Assembly (NCBI RefSeq): GCF_000219625.1
Contig: NC_018206.1
Coordinates: forward strand, 620,001-684,000
Direction of reading: 5' to 3'
DNA from: Zymoseptoria tritici IPO323
Taxonomy: Eukaryota > Ascomycota > Dothideomycetes > Mycosphaerellales > Mycosphaerellaceae
DNA length: 64,000 nucleotides
Shown: piece after piece, positions 54,595 to 64,000 of the stretch
How the letters are laid out: each line of letters starts with the position of its first letter
Numbering within the stretch: position 1 is the stretch's first letter
Position numbers and translations under genes: made by a program
The notes under the pieces: generated by a model
Seen by the model: only the letters and a program-made list of their open reading frames with translations
The model's database searches: none
What the model was told of the DNA's origin: nothing

Positions 54595-55013
54595 TGTGGA
54601 GGCTGCGAGGTGGCCGTTGTGTTGTGCTATCGATCGTGTGGACTGATGCGCGGTAGGGAGTATCGCGGCGATGGCATAGTCTCTTGAGTGTGGTGAAGAG
54701 GATGAATGTCAGTTCAATGGATCAATCCTTATTCAGATATCGAATCTCCCGCCCAGACCACCCGTTGCATGTTCAGTCGTTGGGAGAAGATCAAGGGATG
54801 CTCGTCCCCTGAGGAGTGCCTGAGCTGCCGTGCTTCAGATTGAGTTGGAGATGCGTCGATCTGTGTTTCGAGATTCCGAGAGACTCGTCCCACCACTTTC
54901 TCCCGCCCGCCCGTCAAGCTCCGAACTGCAGCGCTCACAACGTCAGCCATTGAAAACACCTGAACACCAACCAGTACCGACAACAACACTCTCCTCTCAC
55001 CAACACCGCCAAC
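54595..55013. other. Divergent promoter region, 419 bp
   Basis: Separates the palmitoyltransferase gene from the small mitochondrial protein gene. CACTC/CAACA-rich leader just before 55014; nothing else recognised. Confidence 0.4.
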
Positions 55014-55662
55014 ATGTCCATGCTCGCACGCCGAACCGCTTTCCGCGCCCTCCGCACTCCCGTCGCCCGTCCAGCTCTCCGCCGCACCTACGCCGACTCC
55101 ACCGCCGAGGCCGCGGGCGAGAAGAAAGATGTGCTCTCCAAAGGCGCGAAGAGGGATCCCGAGCTCTACGTGAGTACCGCGGCTCTATCACATGGGCTCG
55201 ATGTCCCAAAGCCGCTTCACAGCCCGCTAACACGGCTTTCTCAATCAGATTCTCCTCACAATCATGACCGGCGCCTTCACCCTCGCAGGCTGGCACTTCA
55301 GCCGCAACCCCACGTCCTCCTCGTCCGAGAACAAAGTCGCCCAGGTCGAGCACTCGGAGCCCTGGAAGACCGGTTCCGACGCCCGATACCAGTACCACCC
55401 CGGTGGAGACCCCAGCCGCGGCAAGAGGGATGCGCCGAGCGCGTTGAATGAGGTTATTATTCCGAATGTGAATTTGCCAAAGGTGAGTGCGATGACATGT
55501 TGAGTTGAGGCAAGAGGGAGATGAAGGATTGTGGGATATAAAGAGCAACGAGAGACGGCAGGCGGAGGAGCAGGTTGAAGATGGGAGATGTGGATCATGT
55601 GCTAATAACATTTGCAGGAGCTTCACGAGAAGTACAACAAGTGGGGCAAGGAGGGCTTCTAG
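55014..55662 (+). CDS. Small mitochondrial single-span membrane protein, unknown
   Basis: Three exons (55014-55169, 55249-55482, 55618-55662) joined in phase 0 give 144 residues. An Arg-rich presequence (MSMLARRTAFRALRTPVARP) points to mitochondria. One membrane segment (ILLTIMTGAFTLAGWHF, ~53-70) is followed by a polar tail ending LPKELHEKYNKWGKEGF. Layout and size are those of accessory subunits of inner-membrane complexes, but I cannot name the complex. The last exon encodes 14 residues. Confidence 0.75.
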
Positions 55663-55860
55663 ATGCCTCAGATGTAATGAGAACGTGGAGTCTGTGTATA
55701 CAATGGGAGGTGGAAGGCGTCGAGAGAGCGAGAGAACAGAATAGGATGTGCCATAGAGTCAAGAGCTCGACACTTGGGCTGAGTATCGAAGAACGTAGTC
55801 CACACAGTCTCAATACCAACGGACCGCGGAACCAGATACTAACGATCGAAGACTCAGAGC

Positions 55861-56142
55861 CGGTTGTGAGAGATGGGGTCGTGAGAGTCTGGTCTGGAGA
55901 GCATGAGTACGCCGGCAAGGGGTTAGAACCACCTCCGATTGTCCAGCTTCTCCCTCCTCCTCTCGGATTTCGTATCCTCCATCGGCTCCCGTGGACTCAC
56001 GGCCGGTTGTAAGAGACCTGGTCGTGAGACTCTGGTCCTGCAGAGCATGAGTCCGCCGGCAAGTGTTTGCTAGAACCACCTCCGATCGTCCAGCTTCTCC
56101 CTCCGCCGCTCGGGATCCGTGTTCTCCATTGGCTCCGTGGAC
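55861..56142. repeat. Tandem direct repeat (two copies, period 143 bp) at the 3' end of the F-box gene
   Basis: Copy 1 starts at 55861 (cggttgtgagagatgg) and copy 2 at 56004 (cggttgtaagagacct); each is ~139 bp and they are clearly alike with scattered substitutions and small indels. Copy 2 includes the last ~24 codons and stop of the gene at 56070-58825; copy 1 is a decayed duplicate downstream of that stop. Confidence 0.85.
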
Positions 56143-58825
56143 CTCAGACAGACGTCCTCTCCACTGGAGCCGGTGCCGATCCATACATCGACGTCGAATA
56201 CGTCGCCGTGATCACCCAGTGCGAAGGAAGCTCGCACGCGCAGGCCTCCCTTTCGCGATTTCGCTTGCTTGCTGAGTTTCGGCCCTATGAACTCCACGAT
56301 CCGCTTGACTATAGCACCCGGGGCGAATTTGGTCTTCAATTCCTTTCCCCAGCCTGAGCTCTCCCAGCCGTGTTCACTGATCACCACGAGAGCAGTGGAG
56401 GAGGATGATTTGGAGTCCCGCCAGTATTTCATTACTTCGTCGTCTCGCTTGTGCTGCTCGAAGATCGTGCCGAGCCAGAAGGATAGGGTAAGGTCTTTGA
56501 GGTGATGGAAGAACTTTAGCGGTCCGAGGATTGCTTCGGTGATCAGCGTGGTATTGTAGAGACATGGCGCGCCTTGGTAGCCACAGAACTTCATCTCGGT
56601 GATGGTGTTGCCGAACAGGGAGAGAATTGTGTATAGCATGGAGGGTTTGCCTTTCCAGCCGTACTCCGGAGTAAAGACAAAGTCTTCAGAAGGAACTGAG
56701 GCGGGTATAGGGTTGGTGAGTCCACTACATGCCCACGTTGCCTGGACATCTTCATCTTCAAGGCCCATGCCGTCTCGGTCGTAGATCTGCCCAAGAGCAT
56801 GCCTGCCGGCAGGACCCCAGGTGTTGCCGATCGGGCTGGTGATGCCGATGAGGACGACTTTCTTCAGAGGACAGCGGTGCAGGGCACGTAGGACTTCTCG
56901 ACGCTCGTCGCGGGGCATGTCGCCTTCGAGTTTGATGGACTCGAGGGTAGTCATTTGAGCGGCGAACTCGGTGATGAAGCGCTCGCGACATTGGCGACGC
57001 ATACCGGCCTCGTGAGAAACTAGATAGAGTGTCAGTTGTGTAATTCATTGTTCTTTCGCCTGCGACTTACCTGGCGGAAACGGCTCGCTCAATGGTTCGC
57101 CGTGATCGGTGTAGCTCGTATCAACTCGCAGGTCCGTCAGTGTCTGACCAAGGCTAGCGACGACGTCGTCAGTGCGTTCCTGCTCGTCACTTATGCCGGC
57201 TACAGGAGGAAAGAAGTGATCCATGGGCCAGGCCAGACATTTCAAGCCGGAATGTGCTTCTAGAAACGCCAGACCACAGGGAGCGGAGCTGTGTAAGAGA
57301 TACACGTTCGGAGGCAGACTCGTGTCCTCCACAACACAATTCCTGAATTGAAAGGCACGTAAGCTGGGGAAGTGGCAGGCAAAGAGATCTTCGAAGAGAG
57401 CGTGGTAGTCGCGGTCTTCTCCATTAGGAAACCATGTCAGTACCCAATCGAGATTCAGTAATGTGAGAGTTCGACTGGCGCTCTGCAGCATTTGTATCGC
57501 CGCTTTGGTTCCCGGTATCTGTTCTCGTTGTGTTTGCTGCCAAGGTCTGCATCGTGATTAGCAAGGTTTTGTGTCGCAGAATGGAAAGACTTACAGTTGT
57601 CCCAAGATGGGCCAATTGTCTTCTGGGAGGTTCACGCTGCTGGACCAGTGCTCATGCTCGGGATCCCTCTTCCACGTCTCGACAGCTTCATTCGTTCTCG
57701 GGGGTCCCCACAGAGGACCTCCGTAGTACTGCTCAGCGCCTCCCCAAATCAACTCGCAATACCCCGTCGCAGAATTGATGTCGTCGGGCAGATGAGTATA
57801 CGCGTTTGCACCCAGGTTATCGTAAATATTGTCATCCCAGGATTGCACCGCCTCAAAACGCTCCGAAAGTGGCCGCGGATTGCCCAGCAGGTATCGCACG
57901 ATGTCTAACCACTCCGTCGTAGGCTTTGTTACTGTCGCAAAGTAGCCGCCTCGGGCATGATCGTCATCAAAAAATGTGCCGTCGTTTGTACTTCTTTCGT
58001 GGACGTACTCATTCGTGCCTCGAGGATTGTCGTAGCTGCAGTACGTCTTATAATCCATCGGTAGCCTTCGAAAACGCACACTTTCCAGCCCATCAAAGTT
58101 CAGCCTCGAAGGCAGATCATAAGGGAAGTCGTCCATGTGAATGTTCAGCCCGGCGCTGATGCGGCAATTTTCCAGCCATAATTTCTTGACCGGACCGTTG
58201 TAGTTCACGCTGGCTACGCGATGTGCGTCGAAGAAGCACCGCAGCAGCGCTTCCGTGAGCATTGGATGGCCAAAGACAATGCGCAACGTATGAACATTGT
58301 TCAAATTGGCTCTTGCTTTTCGCACCAGCCAAATCGTTCGCGGGTCGACGGATAGAGTCTGAGAACAGAAGGGTGTCTGCGTGAGCCCGTCGTACTCTTC
58401 GAGGAAGTTCGGCGGCTTTAAATGGCAACGATGAGTTAGGACCTGCACACATCTTGCAATGCGTGGTTTCCTAAAGGCAAGTCAGCAGACATCTCCTGCA
58501 GTCTCGTGTTTACTTACCTCACGAAGGTCAGGAGCAATCGCAGCAGAGGCATATCATCGTGATCATCGCTCGGTCCGGACCCAGGATGCTCCCAGATGCT
58601 ACCGTGATCTGTACATTGGTCCACCAGCTCTATCGACCTCCAGATCAATGGCAATGTGATGTTGTAAAGCCAGGAGCCGGTCAGATTCAAAGCCACTAGA
58701 TCCTGCCGGTCGAGAAGCTCTAGCACCGATAAGAGAAGTTCTTTAGGAAGACTCTCAATGCCGGTAGCTGTGGCGGAAGAGGGAGTTGAGCTATCCGAGC
58801 TGAGTGATGAGGTCAACATTGTCAT
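56070..58825 (-). CDS. Large F-box protein, unknown substrate
   Basis: Four exons (58518-58825, 57595-58470, 57071-57546, 56070-57019) give 869 residues; introns of 47-51 nt with GTAAGT donors and consistent phases. An F-box lies at about residues 22-66 (IESLPKELLLSVLELLDRQDLVALNLTGSWLYNITLPLIWRS, given as its limits). The rest has leucine-containing blocks with no regular repeat and several Trp/Pro-rich loops. It should act in an SCF complex; many Dothideomycetes carry expanded families of such proteins. The 3' end is duplicated in tandem downstream. Confidence 0.8.
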
Positions 58826-59174
58826 GAAGTGTTGAATGACATTGTCTGCGAAGATGATACATCGATGGAAGGCCGATGTGCGCTCTTCAGGCTGGCCTCA
58901 GTCGGAGATGCGTTTTACTTGATCGAGCGCTGATGAGCACCACTGGTGTGCTTGAGAGGGCGTGGAGAAGATGAGGCCGGAGTCTTTGAAGCATGCGTTG
59001 TGTTGATGTCGGGTTGATGAAGTGGAAGCAAATGGGCCGGCGACATGGTCGTTGAAGGGAGCCTTCAAAGATTGATGGCAAGCCCTTCAAACTGCTTACT
59101 TAAGCTGAGGTATCGGACACCTAACCAACTCTTACTTCAAACTCCCGTAAAAAACGCCAAATATTGTACACAAC
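58826..59174. other. Intergenic region, 349 bp
   Basis: Between the F-box gene start and the PKS stop codon, both on the minus strand. No feature recognised. Confidence 0.4.
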
Positions 59175-62100
59175 TCACGCCGCCGGCTCATCCTCCGCCT
59201 TCACCTGAACAGCCTTACTGCTTGCCGCAATCTTCCTGCAAAGCGCAGTAAGGCTCAGCGTCCCCATGATATCGAGCATCGGCGTTTCCGAGCGAGTCTC
59301 CTTCGTCAAGAACGCCCGAAATTCAATCGCCACCAACGAGTCCACTCCATTCGCTCCCACGGATCTCTCCGGATCAACGTCTTCCACCGCAATGGAGAGG
59401 AGCGAAGCCAACTTGGCCCTCGCTGCCGTAGTGATGATGTCTGCGGCCTCATCCAAGGTCTTCGCTGCATTCAATAGCGCCTCCACTGGCACTCCGCCGC
59501 CGTCTTCGGTAGCCCTCGTCCCAAGTGCCCCTAGATTGTTCAAATGCGTGAACAATGGGAAGCTCATGAATGTTGGAGGCGGTGCTCCTCGCGCGCGATA
59601 CTCGGACATTGGAATCATTCCCGTGACGAGCTGAGCCGGACAATCTGAGCCCATGGCATACTCCACCAGGGCGTGAATATCCTCTTCTCGAATGCGCTCC
59701 AGCTCGAAATTTGCAATGGTCCTTCCCTTGCCTTCGGCGGCTTGGTCGACATTCTCAGCCACATAGCCCACGGACATGACAGCTCCGACGTCGATACTGG
59801 TTGCCGGGAGCCCTTCTTTGCGCCGGTGGTGTGCCAGCGTGTCCTGAAATGTGTTGCCCGCTGCATAATTTGCTTGACCTCTGTTTCCGAGAATTCCCGT
59901 TGCGGACGAGAGCATGACGTAGAAGTCCATGTCTTTGGGCAGATGTTTGTGGAGATTCAACGATCCGGCAACTTTTGGCATCACTGCAGCTTGGAACGCA
60001 TCAAATTTCATGTTCTCGAAGATTGAGTCCTGCAAAAATATTAGTATCTTGCTCTGAAGAGGATCGAGCATCGCTGGAGTGACTTACGCTCAATTTCATC
60101 GCGCCCTGGATCACGCCCTTGACCGGAGGAAGAGTGGCCTGACACTCTGCTACCACCTCTTTCAGTCGGCCCTCATCGCTAACGTCGCACTTGAACACAT
60201 GCATCTTGCAGCCGACAGCTTCCAGATCGCACTTGAGCTTCGCCACAGGTGGAGTGATATTCCCACTGCTCGACAAGAAGACAAAGGTTCTTGCTCCCCT
60301 GGCAGCCATCCAGCTTGCGATACTTCGCCCGAGACCACCCAGGCCGCCAGCTAGTACATATGTTGCGTCTTCCAAAAGGTGGAACGGTGCAGGCCTGGCT
60401 GGAACAATGGGCATGACATCTTCCGGCTCCGGCACGAACACCATCTTCCCGACGCCTTTACCAGTCTGAAGCGTCTGAAATCCTTCAATCAGCTGCGACA
60501 TTGGCTTCACAAGCGTCGGGCTGGCAGGCTTGACCACACCCTCGCTCCACAAGGCCACCGTGTCGTCCAGTAGGCGTTTTACAATGTCTGGACGACTCTT
60601 CATCATAGTCACCAGATCGACACAGGTCAGCGAGGCCGCACGGAGGAGCGGTCTCATCTCCAAGCGAGCATTTGCCTGTGCATCTTTCTTGCCGACCTCG
60701 ACAAAGCGACCGAGCGGTGCGAGCAGATCCCATGATCCTCGAAGTGCCTATTTCAAGTCAGCTTCAGTGTACTATCAACAACACGAATTCAGCCGCTTAC
60801 CTCTCCCGAAAGAGAATTCAGGACAACATCGACGCCTCTTCCTTTCGTGACACGACGCACGCCGTCCACGAAAGAGAGATCCCTGCTGGAGAATATGTGG
60901 TCTTCGGGCACGCCCAATTCCTTCACGAGAAGCTGCGAAGGAAGTCAGTGCCGTCCAGCTTTCGGCAAAAACAGGAACTCACATCACGCTTCTGCGGAGT
61001 TGACACCGTCGCAAATACCTCGGCGCCAATATGCTTCGCATAGTTGATTGCCGCCTGGCCGACCCCGCCCGCTGCCGCATGAATTAAGACACTTTCTCCT
61101 TTGGTCAACCTGCCTACGTCTCTGAGTCCGTACAGGACAGTCGTCCACACCACTGGCAGGCCGGCGGCCTCTTCGAAGCTCATCTCGTTGGGGATTTTAG
61201 CCACGACAGAGGACTCGCTTCTGCCGTAAGTGTGAAAACCTCCCATCGCGCCGAAATCGACAATGTAGACAACGCGATCACCGATTTTGAAGTCTGTGAC
61301 GTCGGAGCCAATGCGAGAGACGATTCCTGGAATTCTGGTCAGCACAGATCATTATACGACTCAGCATGCTAGAACTTACCAGCTGCCTCGCAACCCATGG
61401 AGTACGCCATATGCTCTCCCATTGCGATCATCACATCTCGAAAGTTCAGAGGGGCTGCTTTGATCTCTATCTCCACGGTCTTTTCCGCCAGCGGTTCGTC
61501 GTAAGCCGGGTCAGTCACCCACTCCAAGGTGTCTAGTCGACCAGGCGAAGCAGTGGATAGTTTGATCGGCCTACCGGCATCCCGCAACGGCATCATGACC
61601 GGCTTGGGTTTGCTGAACTTGCCAGCGAGGAAGTCGTCGGCTGCATCCGCTGTGTGAAGGCGACTTGTCAGGAAACGCCCGTCTTTGAGGACATACTCTC
61701 CGTGGTATCTCTGTGCTGGCAGCGATGGAGAAAATTGCTCTTTTGTCAGCTTGATCACCATTCCGAGTATGATTTGCAGCGACGGTCGGGGATCCGCAAT
61801 GGACAAAGTGATCAGATTCACCTCATCGAGATCTCGTTCCCACCTCAGTGTGCGCAGAAGTCCCAATGCCATGCCGAATTCTGGATGTTGCTCCTGGTCG
61901 CCAGTGATCCAGAGCAAGCCTTTGCAAACAGTGAGCATCGTGTTCACGCCTTCGTATTCCTCGGCCGTCAACGATGCCAACACTGGATCTTCGAGTTCGG
62001 CGACGGAAATGCACAGCTTTCCGGTGAGATCAGTGTCTTTGAGCTCGCCCACAGTGGCGATCAACGGAGTAGAAACGCGCAGATGACGCTGTAACTCTGA

Positions 62101-64000
62101 CTGAAGCGCCTTCGCGACATCGCTGAGCTGTCCGCGAGGTGACACTAGCACTATGTCCCTCCATTCGCTTTGCCGCGTCGCTGTCGGTCCTTCATACCTC
62201 GAGACCAGAACACTACCGGTATGAAGCACAGGATCCTGGCTGCTCGCCAGTTCTAAATCTACTCCAGTGTAGCCAGACGCCTTGAACAGAGAATCCCACT
62301 CAGCAGGTGTCACCAGCGGACCCCACTGCCGCATTGGCTCGACACCAAGCCACCAGCCCGCCAGCTGACCAAAAGCCAAGGGTGACCAGAAGTAGTCTCT
62401 TCGGATGATTTCCTGGAGGAGGAAACGGCCACCGGGCTTGAGCAATGTTCTCAGGTTTGCCAATGTCGCCTGGATATCAGCTGTCGCATGAATCACGTTT
62501 TGGGCGATGATCAAGTCATAGCTTTCTGGCTCGAAGCCCTGTTGGGCGACATCTTTCTCGGCGTTGAGGACCTTGTACTCGATCAACCCCTCGTGCGGCT
62601 TGAATTTCTCCCTCGCTTTATCGAAGAAAGCAGACGACAGATCTGTGTATGTGTATCGCTCGAGGCTGGATTTGCCGAGTCGCCCTTGCTCGCTCAACGG
62701 TGCGAGTGCCTCAAGCACTGGTTTCGTGGAAGACCCCGTGCCGGCACCGACCTCCAAGACTTGCAAATTCGTGGAGTTCTCTGCAAGAATACGGAGGAAA
62801 TTGGTTTGCTGCGACGAAAGATCGCCAAGATCCACCAGTCCAGCGTAGAACTCATCGAGAATATCGTCCTGACCGAACATCAAGTCCAATGGGTCGACCT
62901 CGCCCCTCAGAACTTTGACGATGTTGGAACCCATGCGCACGGCCAGTCTGCCGTCGGCTTTGTACTCTTCAATCTGCTTGTACAGCCCAGCCTTTGCCTC
63001 TAAATCGGTTTTGTACCTTTGGAACTCTGCCAGCGAGACGCCGGAGACGTTGTCTGAGTGCATCCAGGCCTCCAGCTGCTTCATCCACTCGAAGTACCGC
63101 AGGAGATGGCCTTCCAGTGTGGGCGGTGCTGTTTGGTCCAGTTCATCAAGAGCATCGGTTACAAGCAGTAGCGTTGCGAGCTGCAGCTTTTCGACCCAGA
63201 TGGCTGTCAAGTCGTCCTTCTTCGCGGGCCTGTCGCTCGCCTTGAGGTCCTCTGCGGTAAGATGCTCAACATACGGCACCCATTCAATCTCATGGCATAA
63301 TTTGCGAGAAGCAATCGCATCCTGACTGGCGTAGTCTAGGGGAGTGGTCTGGATGCCTTCAATGGAGATACAACCCTCTCCAGACTCGTCCCAAACTCGC
63401 ACATCGCTCGTGTACTTTTCAAAAGCCATCAAGTGGGATCGACCTTGCACTCTGAAGCGATGTCCCGGATCGGATGTCAGGTTCGCCGAGACCCAGATGT
63501 CCTTGATGAAGGTCGGCACCACAGCAGCATCCAGCTTCATCGATCCCGAGAGGTTCATGGTGGCGCCCAGCGCGATGTGCATCATGCTGTCCATTGTCGC
63601 AGGATGAATCAAATGTGGAGAGAGGTGGCCCTTGGGCATGGCTTGAGCAACGTTGGGAATGGTGATTGTGCCCAGGACTGGTCCTGCGTGCGAAGCTCTG
63701 CAAGCTGAGCCGTTGCGGAACAGCGGTCCAAATTTGAGACCGACGGCGGCCATGCTCTCGTATGCTTGAGAGATGTCCCAATTCTCTGTCGCTTGGTGTT
63801 CAGCGTCCTGCAATGACTTCCGCCACCTCTCAGCTTCAGCTTGCACCTCACGACCGTTGTCGACAGGACCGGTGGCGACATCGTACTCTGTGCTGATGCA
63901 CCCGGTGCAGTGCTCCACCCATTCATCTCCCAGAGGATTGAATGAGGTGACCGAGAATCTCCGCCAGATGGTAGAAGACGCAAGACTCGACTCGTGGTCG
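59175..64000 (-). CDS. Highly reducing polyketide synthase, C-terminal part (DH-MT-ER-KR-ACP)
   Basis: Five exons are visible: 61380 to beyond 64000, 60983-61326, 60801-60932, 60088-60747, 59175-60029, all in phase. In protein order: dehydratase (second catalytic Asp in [10 protein letters not shown] ~63590), C-methyltransferase ([10 protein letters not shown] ~62740), enoylreductase ([15 protein letters not shown] motif [12 protein letters not shown] ~61080), ketoreductase ([15 protein letters not shown] ~60340; active-site GQANYAAGN ~59860) and acyl carrier protein with the pantetheine Ser in GVDSLVA ~59335. No thioesterase or reductase follows the ACP, as usual for HR-PKS. KS and AT must lie to the right of the window. 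It should make a reduced, methylated polyketide; the product is unknown. Confidence 0.95.

Overview
The window is nuclear DNA of a filamentous ascomycete (Pezizomycotina), most likely a dothideomycete near Mycosphaerellaceae/Capnodiales; the lineage is an inference. The evidence is short introns (mostly 49-75 nt, GTRNGT donors, CTAAC/CTGAC branch sites), an alpha-box MAT1-1-1 gene, a CFEM-type GPCR, an NLP effector gene, a highly reducing polyketide synthase and a retroelement with the signature of repeat-induced point mutation (RIP). Gene models were spliced by eye: reading frame, splice signals and phase agree in each multi-exon model marked confident, but none was tested by search or RNA data.

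Layout. 0-4.6 kb is a MAT1-1 mating-type locus: MAT1-1-1 (alpha box, four exons), an unknown gene transcribed divergently from it, and a second MAT-linked gene of unknown function. 4.7-9.5 kb holds housekeeping genes: an RS-rich splicing protein, kinetochore protein Sos7, an SDR oxidoreductase and mitochondrial ribosomal protein S14. At 9.67-11.31 kb an intact, unmutated TIR DNA transposon sits in what was a ~265-bp bidirectional promoter between mrps14 and a UFL1-like gene. 14-24 kb has a CFEM GPCR, an MFS transporter, a small two-exon membrane-protein gene, an Nvj2-like SMP/PH lipid-transfer protein and a small secreted protein.

26.28-32.63 kb is one complete Ty1/copia element of 6,355 bp: 171-bp LTRs, GATCA target duplication, initiator-tRNA anticodon-stem primer site and polypurine tract. 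It is ruined by CpA-to-TpA (TpG-to-TpA) changes, yet its 1,552-codon gag-pol frame has no frameshift. Its 3' region carries three unexpected antisense items: a mutated tRNA-Cys-like gene, a perfect 17-bp hairpin with a T5 run behind it, and a ~240-codon coding-like frame.

32.8-42.4 kb looks like accessory or host-interaction territory: an HSL-type esterase, a glutathione-transferase/CmcJ-like oxygenase fusion, an eight-cysteine secreted protein with a three-exon gene, cytochrome b5 reductase, a PHD protein and a type I NLP. 43.4-58.8 kb has COX13, an F-box/LRR protein, an ASH1-like H3K36 methyltransferase, an amino-acid permease, an Erf2-like DHHC palmitoyltransferase, a small mitochondrial membrane protein and a large F-box protein with a tandemly duplicated 3' end. 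From 59.2 kb to the right edge runs the C-terminal part (DH-MT-ER-KR-ACP) of a highly reducing PKS that continues outside the window.

MAT1-1-1, the SMP/PH protein and COX13 within 45 kb fit a loosened version of the MAT neighbourhood known from other Dothideomycetes. Most likely to be new are the antisense cargo in the copia element, the transposase with an inserted Cys/His cluster and a non-TA target site, the GST-oxygenase fusion, the eight-cysteine secreted protein and the UFL1-like gene.
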